Positions 7,107 to 15,579 of a stretch of DNA of 52,448 bases are shown one piece after another. The notes beneath the pieces are model-generated. The model was not told the origin of the DNA, searched no databases, and saw only the letters and a list, made by a program, of their open reading frames with translations. The stretch is from Chitinophaga pinensis (GTDB taxonomy: Bacteria > Bacteroidota > Bacteroidia > NS11-12g > UBA955): NCBI GenBank assembly GCA_945890895.1, contig CAMDDG010000013.1, positions 1-52,448 on the forward strand, given 5' to 3'. The translations under genes and the position numbers were made by a program. The stretch's first letter is position 1, and every line of letters begins with the position of its first letter.

Positions 7107-8906
7107 CTATCTAAATTGATAATCATACCCTTCCAATTGACTTAATAAATTTGCCGGTTGATCCGTACATTGAACCCTTCCTTCCACGGTGGGCGCAATT
7201 GGAGAATTTTTGGCTAAATATTCTCGAACAATGTCGTGCAAATTATGAGATGTAGGTTCCGGATTTTTCACTCCCATCATTCGGCAAATCATATCATCGG
7301 GATCGCCTTCACGTTCACAAGCCACCATGGTATACATTTTAGACTTGTCTAAATCCATCCCTTTAATTTTAACCCAATTTAAACGTTTACCAAATTCATT
7401 TTTAGAAGTAAAATTAATTTGCATTCCTGAAAACCTCACTACCCATCCACCAAATCGTTTTGCTGGGTCTTTGGCAAAAACATTTTCAAGTTCTTTCTCC
7501 AACCAATTCCATACTTGCTGTCCAGAAACCAAACCCTTTTTAGCAATGGAATTTACCGGCAACATACTCCATAAAAAATCATTGGTAATGGCCGTTTTTT
7601 CTTTATTCGGATGTGCAACCAAGGGTGGGCAAAATCTAAATCCATTCGATAATGCAATGTCTGTATCGAATTTTTCCATCACCGCATCGGTAATAAAATT
7701 GTCCATCGGATTTTCCAAAACATAATATCGAACTAATGTTTTTTGAGTAAATCCAATTACCTTAGATAATTCTTGTTTGTATGGTGCAAAAACTTGATTC
7801 ACCAATGCGTTCATTTCTGCATCTGGCTTGTATTTACTGGGATCTACATCCAATAAATCGTAAGTTTGCTCTTTAACAACTCCATTCTCTACTATCACGT
7901 CTAACTTCCCCAAAAAAGAGCCAAAAGCACCCGGTTCAACCACTTTCGTATAGGCAGTTTCCAAAGGTTTTCGCACTCGTTCATGCGTATCGGCACCAAG
8001 AATATAGTCTACTCCTTGCACATAGGGCTTGGTCCCTAAATCCACCTGTTGTGTTAAGCCCATGTGGGTTACTAAAAAGACCATAGCACATTGCTCATAT
8101 TCTCTTAAATACTTTACATATTTTGCCACATTTTCAGATGGGTCGGTAAATTCAATACCAAAGGAATAAGCAGGTGATTGGCGTTTAGGCGTTAATGGAT
8201 CATTATATCCAATAAATCCAATTTTAACACCCGCTACGGTTTTGGTCCAATACGGTGGAAATATCAAATCTCCTCTTTTTTTGTTTTCGGGGGATGTAAG
8301 ACTGCTTCCCGACAAAGGCAACTCATCGTGAAACATGTTAGCACAAACTTTAGCCGCATGGTATCCACCCAAGTCTTTGATCATATTCTCTTTGCCATAC
8401 ACTACTTCCCAATTTCCAGGCAGCATCAAGTCGTAACCAATATTATTGATTAAGGGAACCATGGCTCTACCTTCGGTCATTGCTGCAACTCCACTTCCTT
8501 GAAAACAATCACCGCCATCTACAACCACCGTATTAAACGGATTTTGTTTGCGGATAGTATTGATCATCGTTTTCAAAGTGGCCATACCTCCACGACGTTT
8601 ATAAACTTCCTTGCCTTGTTCCCAAAAAAATTCATCATGCTCAAATAACTGTGCATGAATATCAGCTGTTTGAAGTATGGTGAATCGTTGTGCTTTCCCT
8701 TTTCTCAATGATTCTGACTTAGAAAAGTCATATCCGTTTTCATCTGAAGTAGCCAGAGTACTTGCCGCCGCTGGACCAAATGCAAAACCCAAGCCAGCAA
8801 TTCCCGCACTTTTCAAAAAACTTCGTCGATCTGTAGCTGCCAGAATTTCTTCCGAACTCGAATTGCAACCACATGAACAACTATTATTATGTATTTCTTT
8901 AGTCAT
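7107..8906 (-). CDS. soxB: SoxB, periplasmic thiosulfohydrolase (5'-nucleotidase superfamily)
   Basis: The 599-residue protein has a Tat signal with DRRSFLKSAGIAG (RR at residues 27-28). Motifs of the dinuclear-metal 5'-nucleotidase/SoxB family follow: TADIHAQL, VVDGGDCFQGSG, the SoxB-type LPGNWEVVYGK (GNHE in nucleotidases), VTHMGL and GADTHERV. The GNWEVVYG variant separates SoxB from UshA-like nucleotidases. SoxB hydrolyses the sulfonate from SoxY-bound cysteine-S-thiosulfonate, releasing sulfate. The ATG at 8906 is preferred to a TTG two codons earlier. The mature part is preceded by an unusual Cys-rich stretch CSCGC at residues 10-14, upstream of the twin arginines. It heads the minus-strand sulfur genes. 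SoxXA, SoxYZ and SoxCD are not in the window. Confidence 0.92.
   Translation of the reverse strand: MTKEIHNNSCSCGCNSSSEEILAATDRRSFLKSAGIAGLGFAFGPAAASTLATSDENGYDFSKSESLRKGKAQRFTILQTADIHAQLFEHDEFFWEQGKEVYKRRGGMATLKTMINTIRKQNPFNTVVVDGGDCFQGSGVAAMTEGRAMVPLINNIGYDLMLPGNWEVVYGKENMIKDLGGYHAAKVCANMFHDELPLSGSSLTSPENKKRGDLIFPPYWTKTVAGVKIGFIGYNDPLTPKRQSPAYSFGIEFTDPSENVAKYVKYLREYEQCAMVFLVTHMGLTQQVDLGTKPYVQGVDYILGADTHERVRKPLETAYTKVVEPGAFGSFLGKLDVIVENGVVKEQTYDLLDVDPSKYKPDAEMNALVNQVFAPYKQELSKVIGFTQKTLVRYYVLENPMDNFITDAVMEKFDTDIALSNGFRFCPPLVAHPNKEKTAITNDFLWSMLPVNSIAKKGLVSGQQVWNWLEKELENVFAKDPAKRFGGWVVRFSGMQINFTSKNEFGKRLNWVKIKGMDLDKSKMYTMVACEREGDPDDMICRMMGVKNPEPTSHNLHDIVREYLAKNSPIAPTVEGRVQCTDQPANLLSQLEGYDYQFR
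8288..8296 (+). repeat. Copy 2 of dispersed 9-mer CGGGGGATG
   Basis: Extended form TTTTCGGGGGATGTAA. It is antisense to soxB, whose codons ACA TCC CCC GAA give TSPE, in a loop between CANMFHDE and the conserved IFPPYW that appears variable. Confidence 0.7.
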
Positions 8907-8928
8907 ATTCAAAAAATCAAGTAAAAAA

Positions 8929-8936
8929 CAAAGATG
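8929..8936 (-). promoter_or_regulatory. soxB: Possible -7 box upstream of soxB
   Basis: Read on the minus strand it is CATCTTTG, one mismatch from TAnnTTTG, about 22 bases before the soxB ATG. No -33 TTG lies at the expected spacing, so this is weak. Confidence 0.3.
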
Positions 8937-8990
8937 TTAAAACGAATGAATAAACTTGGTGATATTTATCACAATCACATAAAATGAGGT

Positions 8991-9761
8991 CTATAAACCA
9001 AAAACAGTTTTCACATTGTTCTGTGTTATTTGACTCACCTCTTCGATGCTTTTCCCTGTTAATTCTGATAATCTATCCGCTACATAACGCGTGTATGCAG
9101 GTTCGTTCCTTTTACCCCGGAATGGTGTTGGGGCAAGATATGGAGAATCCGTTTCTAGCACTACGCGATCCAATCCAATTTGCGCTATTACTTCGGCGAT
9201 TCCTGCTTTTTTAAAGGTTACAACCCCTCCAATTCCCAAATAAAAACCCAGTTTAACAATCTCATCAGCTAATTCTTTACTCTCTGAAAAGCAATGAAAA
9301 ACTCCCGTTACTTTTCCTTTATAGGACTTCAATAACTGGATAACTTCTTGAGTAGCGCTCCTTGAATGTATCGATACAGGTAAATTCTTTTCTATTGCCC
9401 AACCAATTTGAGTCAAAAATGCATCCTCTTGCCAAATTTGCGTTGATTTGTCCCAATACAAATCCATTCCAATTTCTCCTACACCTACATAATTTCGCTT
9501 TCCGAACCATTCGTAAATTCGTTCTAAGTCTGATTTATATGTTTCTTTTACATACGTTGGATGCAACCCCATCATCGATTTGCATAAAGAAGGATGCGCA
9601 TCTTCTAATAAATGCATGGGCTCAATAGAATCCAAGTCGATGTTGGGCATCAATATTTTTGTTACCCCTAATGTTGAACACCGTTCAATTTGGGATGGTA
9701 AATCTTCTGAATTTTCGTCAGAATAAAAGTGACAGTGAGTATCCGTTAAATTCAAATGCAT
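8991..9761 (-). CDS. tatD: TatD family metal-dependent hydrolase (DNase)
   Basis: The 256-residue TIM-barrel protein has all the TatD motifs: TDTHCHFY near the start (first metal ligands), VGVGEIGMDLYW, SIHSR, GVFHCFS and ETDSPYLAP. Family members are cytoplasmic 3'-5' exonucleases or deoxyribonucleases in DNA quality control. I chose the ATG at 9761; a TTG five codons upstream is less likely because the conserved N-terminus starts at LNLTDTHCH. It is upstream of soxB on the same strand, with an 84-base gap, and is probably unrelated functionally. Confidence 0.93.
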   Translation of the reverse strand: MHLNLTDTHCHFYSDENSEDLPSQIERCSTLGVTKILMPNIDLDSIEPMHLLEDAHPSLCKSMMGLHPTYVKETYKSDLERIYEWFGKRNYVGVGEIGMDLYWDKSTQIWQEDAFLTQIGWAIEKNLPVSIHSRSATQEVIQLLKSYKGKVTGVFHCFSESKELADEIVKLGFYLGIGGVVTFKKAGIAEVIAQIGLDRVVLETDSPYLAPTPFRGKRNEPAYTRYVADRLSELTGKSIEEVSQITQNNVKTVFGL

Positions 9762-10006
9762 GTTGGTTTTATTCAATTTTTGTTAATTAATTTAATCTGC
9801 TGTTACCCTTTTTATTTTTTGGACATTACTAATTACAATCTTCAAAAAACTGGTCATTTCTTGTTCTTGCTTTTTGCATTTTACAGGCAACTGCTTGCAA
9901 ATGGATGTGAGTTATCTTCTTTAAGGTTCTTAAAACTAACGATTTCTATTACCAGCAGTCTCCATCTGGCAGCCTATAATACCGATAATTTCTAAATTCT
10001 ATTACT

Positions 10007-10777
10007 TTACCAGATCAATTTTTCTTTATTTAAAAATGCTGAAATGCCTTTTTGGCAATCATCCGATTTGCGAGCTATAGCATTCTGCTGTGCAGCAAAC
10101 TCCAGCGCATCTTCTCGATTATAAGGCAAATTTCGCATCATGTTTTTCGTTAACTTAATGGAATCAGAACTCACACCTTTTAACAATACTTGTGCGAATT
10201 CCTGAACCCGTGTTCCAATTGAATTGGATTCAACAACTTCATAAATCATTCCGTCATCCCATGCTTTTTTCGCGCTAAACACTTGTGCAGTTAATAACCA
10301 TTCAGTCATTTTATTAAACGGCAATTTATCTCTCAAATAAACCATCACTAAGGCAGCCACAAATCCTATTTTTGCCTCGGTATAACCAAAAGTTGCCTCT
10401 GGCGTTGCAAAACAAAAATCTACCAAGGTAGCCAAACCACAACCTCCAGCTAAAGCCGGTCCTTCAACTTGCGACAAGGTAATTTTAGGGGAGTTGTAAA
10501 CCAATTCAAATAAATCCTTAAGGCGACGAGAATCTGCTAAATTCTCCTCATTCGTAAATTCGGCCATGCTCTTCAAATAACTCAAATCTGCGCCAGCACA
10601 AAATGGTTTATCGGCAGATTTCAAAACAATGATTTTAACTTCTTCATTGTGGTTTAATTCCGTATAGGCTTGGGTTAATTCCGAAACAAGTTCAGGACTC
10701 AAGGCATTTCTTTTTTCTGGTCGATTTAAAATCACCGTAGCGATTCTACCTTCTAATTGAATTGAAATAAGCGACAT
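10007..10777 (-). CDS. Enoyl-CoA hydratase/isomerase family protein, methylglutaconyl-CoA hydratase-like
   Basis: The 256-residue crotonase-fold protein has an N-terminal IATVILNRPEKRNALS, the oxyanion-hole region KPFCAGADLSYL, then GPALAGGCGLATLVDFCFA and FGYTEAKIGF. The Glu in YTEAKIG is kept, while the other catalytic Glu position of classical crotonase is Gly in AGGCGLA, as in methylglutaconyl-CoA hydratases. That suggests a role in leucine or branched-chain acyl-CoA breakdown. I chose the ATG at 10777, 3 bases after the comEC stop, because an exact -7 box TATCTTTG ends 5 bases before it. An upstream ATG (10828) would overlap comEC and add a non-conserved tail. Confidence 0.85.
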   Translation of the reverse strand: MSLISIQLEGRIATVILNRPEKRNALSPELVSELTQAYTELNHNEEVKIIVLKSADKPFCAGADLSYLKSMAEFTNEENLADSRRLKDLFELVYNSPKITLSQVEGPALAGGCGLATLVDFCFATPEATFGYTEAKIGFVAALVMVYLRDKLPFNKMTEWLLTAQVFSAKKAWDDGMIYEVVESNSIGTRVQEFAQVLLKGVSSDSIKLTKNMMRNLPYNREDALEFAAQQNAIARKSDDCQKGISAFLNKEKLIW

Positions 10778-10779
10778 AT

Positions 10780-12513
10780 TTACAAAGATACAAGTATTAA
10801 AAATGAGAAAACTGCCCAATTCGTCCATTTTCGTTCATGAGGAAAATGAATCCGATGAATCCAAAAAACCACTATGGATGAAAGCACTATTGCATGCATC
10901 CCCGTAAAATTTGGAGCATAACTAAATCCAAAGGGCATATTATCAATAAAAACCAATACCTTATGTATGATCAATAAAAACAAATCAAACACCAACAAAC
11001 ATCCCTGCTGCAATTCTTCAAAAAATGAAAAGACGCCTAAGAATGCGAAGACCATTAGTCCTAAATAAGCATAAATCAGAATTGTAAACAATGGAATTAA
11101 GAGCATATTACCCAAAACAAACCAATTAGAAAATTGATGAAAATAATACAGCACCACGGGCAAAGTAGTCAAAGAACAAATAAAAGAAATAACTATGCCC
11201 GAAACCAAATTGCCTTTCCAATTCGGCCATTCTTTCTGCAACTGCCATTCGTTGTAATTGGGCACAACCAATGCAATTCCTGCCATTGCCGCATAAGAGA
11301 GTTGAAATCCGACATCAAAAATCATCAGTGGATCCAACATTAATTGTAAACTACCCACAAAAAAATACGAATCAGCTATCCAAATTTTCCGATGGAAAAT
11401 TTGTTGTCCAATTTGCGAATAGGTTATAGCCCAAACAGCTCTTTCTACCGGAGGCGACATTCCGGTAATCGAGCCATACAACCAAATTACAAACATGATA
11501 ATCAACCAGGCAATTCGATGCATCCAAGGCCAGCGAATCCATTTCAAGGGCCAAAACAATATCGAAAAGATAAGTGCAACGTGCATCCCACTCACCGACA
11601 AAACATGCACAATTCCTGCCTTCTGAAAATACCTCATTTCGGATCGATCCATTGCGCCTTTTTGACCTAACATCAATTTCAAAAACAAGTTCCAGGCATC
11701 ACCTGATAAGCAGCCTCGTACTCGAGTAACAATTGCTGACTCTACAAAGTATTGCAATTGTTGAAAAATTGAACGTTCTTTCATTGAGGAAAGGGGCACC
11801 CATTGAGAATACGAATTCAAATAGATTTTATGCTTTGGAAATCTTCCAAATGAAAAATCATTCACCTTCCACCCTTCGATTAATACTATTGCACCTAACC
11901 AATCATTGAGGTGAACCTCTTTAATCGAATTCCTCTCCCTTAATTCTCCTTTTTTCTTTAAATCTATCGCAGATTCAACGGTAGTTAATTTCCTTTTACC
12001 TTTATTTACTGTAGTAGATGCAACTGCCACTGATTCAAATTTCCAAGACGAGCCAAACGCCGATTTAACAGAATCAACTCCCGCTTGATGGGATGTTCGA
12101 TTAAGGAAAGTTGAAGGACACACAAGGTCTAAATCTGAACTCGGTAAAAATTCAATCTGATTGGAATTTACTTGTGCCACTATTTCTGCTTGGATTTTAA
12201 CTTTCCCTTTATCAGCAGCTAAATTCAGAACATCTACATGCTGAATTCTAATTAAAATGGATGGAGCTGTTTTAAGAACTCGTTCCGTTTCTGAATACTT
12301 GGAGGTATGATATTTCATTAACGTCACACCCAACAATCCAGGTATTAATAGAACAATCAAAAATCCCCAATGTATAAACCAATTGCCCTTTAGAAACAGC
12401 CCATAAACAGCAATAACAGCAAAAAACCAAAACCCATTGACATGAACACTGGCAATTAAAATCCCTGAAATTAATAACAAAAATGGTCCAATAAATGGAT
12501 ATTTCTTATTCAT
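10780..12513 (-). CDS. comEC: ComEC/Rec2 family DNA-uptake channel protein
   Basis: The 577-residue membrane protein starts with two or three helices and a soluble domain (DUF4131-like, with a long polar insert about residues 85-230). The Competence domain follows with the diagnostic VLSVSGMHVALIFS and a bundle of helices to the end. ComEC forms the inner-membrane channel for incoming single-stranded DNA in natural transformation. The C-terminal metallo-beta-lactamase domain of longer ComEC proteins is absent, as in many Bacteroidota. A ComEA-like HhH protein is encoded at 17814-18782. Whether this organism is competent is not shown. Confidence 0.88.
   Translation of the reverse strand: MNKKYPFIGPFLLLISGILIASVHVNGFWFFAVIAVYGLFLKGNWFIHWGFLIVLLIPGLLGVTLMKYHTSKYSETERVLKTAPSILIRIQHVDVLNLAADKGKVKIQAEIVAQVNSNQIEFLPSSDLDLVCPSTFLNRTSHQAGVDSVKSAFGSSWKFESVAVASTTVNKGKRKLTTVESAIDLKKKGELRERNSIKEVHLNDWLGAIVLIEGWKVNDFSFGRFPKHKIYLNSYSQWVPLSSMKERSIFQQLQYFVESAIVTRVRGCLSGDAWNLFLKLMLGQKGAMDRSEMRYFQKAGIVHVLSVSGMHVALIFSILFWPLKWIRWPWMHRIAWLIIMFVIWLYGSITGMSPPVERAVWAITYSQIGQQIFHRKIWIADSYFFVGSLQLMLDPLMIFDVGFQLSYAAMAGIALVVPNYNEWQLQKEWPNWKGNLVSGIVISFICSLTTLPVVLYYFHQFSNWFVLGNMLLIPLFTILIYAYLGLMVFAFLGVFSFFEELQQGCLLVFDLFLLIIHKVLVFIDNMPFGFSYAPNFTGMHAIVLSSIVVFWIHRIHFPHERKWTNWAVFSFLILVSL
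10783..10790 (-). promoter_or_regulatory. -7 box TATCTTTG just before the crotonase gene
   Basis: Exact TAnnTTTG on the minus strand with only 5 bases to the ATG, so a transcript from it would be leaderless or nearly so. The -33 region lacks a clear TTG. Confidence 0.45.
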
Positions 12514-12607
12514 ATTTTCTTTTTTATTGAAGCTCTAAGAACTCAACAAAAATGAGAAAACAGAATATGTAATTGATCCAAGATTCGGAATCTCGGAGTG
12601 CAAGAAA

Positions 12608-13612
12608 CTACAACATTTTTCTCAAATTTCGTTTCAAATCGGATGCGGTTTCATCTTTTCGACGCCATTGATTTTTTTCATACCATTCATCAATAACATC
12701 TTCCCTCGCATCGTTATTTGGAGCAGCTAGAACTTCACACAAGAATAAGATAAATTGCTGCATATCACCAGCAAACAACAAATTGGCAAATTCGAATCGT
12801 CGTGACAATGAAAACATCCCCAAAATCTCTTGAGCCTTGGTTTTATGCGCTTCTAGATCGCCGGACTGATTAAATAATTCAGGTTGAAGTGGCTTTCCCT
12901 CTTGCGAATTTTGCAAATCATTTGTTACCAAATTTTCATTTTCTGAATTATTGGAAGTTGGAATTATGAATTCATCGTTGTTGTCTACTTTATCATCGTC
13001 ATCATCGCCAAATTCATCCGAATCATTATCTTCATCATCGGTTTCTTCATCATCATTTTCTTCATCTTCTTCATCGTCGTCGTCTTCTTCTTCGTCATCA
13101 TCATTATCTTCTCCAAATTGATCTGAGTCTTCATATTCAAGGTCGTTGTGAACGACTAACTGATAGTCGTTTTTACCTTCGTTATTTATTGGGAATTCAA
13201 CATTTTTTACATCTTCCTCAATAGTGGTTCCCTCAATATCCTCCATAAACTCAATTTCAAATTCCTCGGTTTCGGGTTCTTCCAACGGATAAAATTCTAC
13301 TTCGATTTCTTCTTCTTCAGGAGTATTAAATTCGATGGTTTCAATCAAACTATGAATTTCAGATGTATTTTTCTCTATTTCGGGGGATGTGATTTCGGTT
13401 GTGGAAAACTCATCGTCTTCAAATTCCATTTCTTCATCCAGATCATCTCGATTTAAAGCAATGATTTCCATATCTGTTTCCAAATACAGCTGAGCAGAGT
13501 ACAATTTAATTCTACCTAAAACTTCCAAACTTTCTCGATTTTCTTGGGCATTATCAAGCTCTTGAACTAAGTTTGCTAGGATTTTAACAATTTCTGGGAT
13601 TCGTGGATTCAT
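12608..13612 (-). CDS. Conserved Bacteroidota protein with an extremely acidic middle
   Basis: The 334-residue protein has three parts. Residues 1-60 are predicted helical. Residues 60-245 are very acidic and low-complexity, dominated by Asp and Glu with runs such as DDDDEEDEEN. Residues 250-334 form a conserved C-terminal module with AQEILGMFSLSRRFEFANLLF and DEWYEKNQWRRKD, like the C-termini of uncharacterised Bacteroidota proteins. No enzyme motif or membrane segment is seen. The acidic part is likely disordered and could bind basic proteins or act as a spacer. It is divergent from thymidine kinase (57 bases). Confidence 0.8.
   Translation of the reverse strand: MNPRIPEIVKILANLVQELDNAQENRESLEVLGRIKLYSAQLYLETDMEIIALNRDDLDEEMEFEDDEFSTTEITSPEIEKNTSEIHSLIETIEFNTPEEEEIEVEFYPLEEPETEEFEIEFMEDIEGTTIEEDVKNVEFPINNEGKNDYQLVVHNDLEYEDSDQFGEDNDDDEEEDDDDEEDEENDDEETDDEDNDSDEFGDDDDDKVDNNDEFIIPTSNNSENENLVTNDLQNSQEGKPLQPELFNQSGDLEAHKTKAQEILGMFSLSRRFEFANLLFAGDMQQFILFLCEVLAAPNNDAREDVIDEWYEKNQWRRKDETASDLKRNLRKML
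12991..13110 (-). repeat. Low-complexity Asp/Glu codon tract
   Basis: Trinucleotide-like TCATCN/TTC sequence on the plus strand encodes the most acidic part of the protein at 12608-13612. Such tracts can change length by slippage in steps of three. Confidence 0.7.
13381..13389 (+). repeat. Copy 3 of dispersed 9-mer CGGGGGATG
   Basis: Extended form TATTTCGGGGGATGTGA. It is antisense to the acidic-protein gene, whose codons ACA TCC CCC GAA give TSPE in the disordered region. Confidence 0.7.
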
Positions 13613-13669
13613 ATTCTTCGGACTATCAAGAAATTTTTTGGAAATTTACAACTTAGAACTTAGGAATTC

Positions 13670-14221
13670 ATGAGAGATTTTACACTAATCTACGGGTGTA
13701 TGTTTGCGGGGAAAACCACCCGTTTGATTGGGCTTTACAACGAAAGCGAAATAGATATCAACGACAGAATTGCGGTAAAACCGCTCATTGATAATCGATA
13801 TCATGAAGGTAAAATTAATTCTCATAGTGGCCTCCAAATGATGGGACATCGAATTGGGAAAGCAGAAGAAATATATCCGCTCATTCTTCCCAATACCAAA
13901 GAAATTTACATCGATGAGATTCAGTTTATGGGTAACTATATTACCGATGTAATTGGTGAGCTACTTATGAATGGAATTCGAGTAATTGGTGCCGGCTTGG
14001 ATAAAGATTATTTAAATCGCGATTTTGGACCCATGGGAAAACTTAAAAAAATGGCAAATACACATATCGAACTTGCAGCCCGCTGTCACGTTTGCAATAA
14101 ACCCGCATACTTTACATACAGAACCATTGATTCCGAAGACTTAGTCCTTGTTGGACACAACGACTTGTATCAAGCTCGCTGTGAAGCCCATTGGAACGAA
14201 GGCATGACTGGGAGAATTTAG
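13670..14221 (+). CDS. tdk: Thymidine kinase (type II)
   Basis: The 183-residue protein is a TK1-like kinase. It has the P-loop GCMFAGKTT (residues 9-17), the catalytic region IDEIQFMG (Asp82-Glu83) and a zinc ribbon made by CHVC near residue 143 and the later RCEAHW. It phosphorylates thymidine (and deoxyuridine) for dTTP salvage. A second deoxynucleoside kinase is encoded at 29334-29954. The ATG at 13670 begins directly before the conserved LIYGCMFAGK, so the start is secure. Confidence 0.95.
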   Translation: MRDFTLIYGCMFAGKTTRLIGLYNESEIDINDRIAVKPLIDNRYHEGKINSHSGLQMMGHRIGKAEEIYPLILPNTKEIYIDEIQFMGNYITDVIGELLMNGIRVIGAGLDKDYLNRDFGPMGKLKKMANTHIELAARCHVCNKPAYFTYRTIDSEDLVLVGHNDLYQARCEAHWNEGMTGRI

Positions 14222-14310
14222 TGAAACACTTATTTTAACGAATTCACTAATTACAATGGATTCACTAACATCGTCCATATTATGCTAAGTGGCACCTATT
14301 AAAGGATTTA

Positions 14311-15300
14311 CTACTTCAATATCATCCCCAACAACAAAAAATCTATTAAAAAACGATACCCCGAAGTTTTCAACCAAGCTATATATTTCGCATTTCCAAA
14401 TCGCGAATGAACGGATATTCCAAAGCCATACATACCCAAATACATTAAAACTATTAACCATTCGCCCCAAGTATCTTCGAACAATGGTGTGTTCACATTC
14501 CATATCGACGTGATTAAAAATAGTAGCACCATCAACCACCACATAATTTGAGCTACTTTGGGTAAATTAATCCAAATATTATAATTATTTAAGGTTTGAT
14601 CCTTGGGAATTTCAAAACGTTGAACCAACAAAACATTCAATGCGAGAATTGCAAATATACTTACCGGAAAAACAGATCCGTCCCATACTTGAACCCACTG
14701 AAATTGAATAGGAACTTCTTTAATGTATTCTGGATAGCTATAAATAGGGAAGGTTATACTCATTGCAACTACCAACGGCAGAATCATTACCATCAACCAT
14801 TTAAGCTTTTTTAGTACGCTAATTATCAACCCATACAACACCAAAGAAAAAAGTAGGATCTGTACACAATGGTTTTGAAGTAAACGAACCATTAATTCTA
14901 TACATTCATCCCATCCCAAAACTCTCACTAAAAAAGCACACCATTCGAGCCATGAAATGAGTGACAATACCAGCCATCCCCAAGACACGTATGTCCAAAA
15001 TACTTTTGTGTTATGACCTTTGCGTTTCCAATCCCGGCAATCCCAAATAAAGTCTATGCTATAAATCAATAAAGCCCCAGAGCTTAATGCCCATACAGAC
15101 AACAATTTCCAGAAACTAAAATCTGGTAATTGAGCCAAACCACATTGACTTACAAAACAAATTTTCAGCCCAATAAACCCTAAAACAAGCGCAGGGATTG
15201 GAATTCCAATAAGCTGATAAAATTGGAGTTGTTCAATTTCCTTTTGTGAAATTGTGCGGTGTTTGTTTTGATCATTTTGTTGATTTGTGGACCAAAACAT
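14311..15300 (-). CDS. Uncharacterised polytopic membrane protein
   Basis: I do not recognise this 329-residue protein. It has about eight hydrophobic helices, a Trp-rich composition (for example VSWGWLVLSLISWLEW) and a cytoplasmic-looking charged loop CRDWKRKGHN. The first 25 residues are polar. The ATG at 15300 is chosen over a GTG two codons upstream. It starts 10 bases after the NifU-like stop and so belongs to the mrp-nifU transcript, which is the only clue to function. Confidence 0.65.
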   Translation of the reverse strand: MFWSTNQQNDQNKHRTISQKEIEQLQFYQLIGIPIPALVLGFIGLKICFVSQCGLAQLPDFSFWKLLSVWALSSGALLIYSIDFIWDCRDWKRKGHNTKVFWTYVSWGWLVLSLISWLEWCAFLVRVLGWDECIELMVRLLQNHCVQILLFSLVLYGLIISVLKKLKWLMVMILPLVVAMSITFPIYSYPEYIKEVPIQFQWVQVWDGSVFPVSIFAILALNVLLVQRFEIPKDQTLNNYNIWINLPKVAQIMWWLMVLLFLITSIWNVNTPLFEDTWGEWLIVLMYLGMYGFGISVHSRFGNAKYIAWLKTSGYRFLIDFLLLGMILK

Positions 15301-15309
15301 AACCACCGA

Positions 15310-15552
15310 TTAAAGAGCGCCTTCCTTAACGGCTCTGATTTGACCGAGGTCTGGGATGGCACGTCGTAAACTTTCTTCAATTCCCGCAGTCATAGTCATT
15401 TCACTCATAGAACAACTACTGCAATTTCCGGTCAATCTCAGCACGACATCTTTAGTTTCTGAAACCTCTACCAGCTCAACATCGCCACCATCGGCATGTA
15501 GGTAAGGTCTAATCGTATCTAGAACCTCTTCTATTTGATTTGAAAGTTGCAT
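15310..15552 (-). CDS. NifU C-terminal domain (Nfu-type) iron-sulfur protein
   Basis: The 80-residue protein is a stand-alone Nfu domain: IRPYLHADGGDVELVEV followed by GNCSSCSMSEMTM, whose CxxC binds a [4Fe-4S] cluster between two subunits. Nfu proteins carry clusters to target enzymes. It lies 27 bases downstream of the Mrp ATPase, which is also an Fe-S carrier, an arrangement common in Bacteroidota. An exact -7 box TATCTTTG ends 5 bases before the ATG, so it may also be transcribed independently. Confidence 0.93.
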   Translation of the reverse strand: MQLSNQIEEVLDTIRPYLHADGGDVELVEVSETKDVVLRLTGNCSSCSMSEMTMTAGIEESLRRAIPDLGQIRAVKEGAL

Positions 15553-15557
15553 TTTTA

Positions 15558-15565
15558 CAAAGATA
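15558..15565 (-). promoter_or_regulatory. -7 box TATCTTTG just before the NifU-like gene
   Basis: Exact TAnnTTTG on the minus strand, 5 bases from the ATG. The same layout (TATCTTTGTAAA then ATG) is seen before the crotonase gene. Confidence 0.45.
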
Positions 15566-15579
15566 GTGATTTCAATGGT

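Noticed and set aside
7327..7725. Plus-strand open frame of 132 codons inside soxB
   Set aside because: It is antisense to a strongly conserved gene, has no family motif and arises from codon bias of the other strand. Similar long shadows inside rpoB (36900-37316, 37703-38038) and at 36294-36674 across the rpoC start were dropped for the same reason.
9762..10006. Possible small gene (79 codons, plus strand) between tatD and the crotonase gene
   Set aside because: Composition is hydrophobic and irregular with no family resemblance, and no promoter box precedes it. The 245 bases are best left as intergenic.
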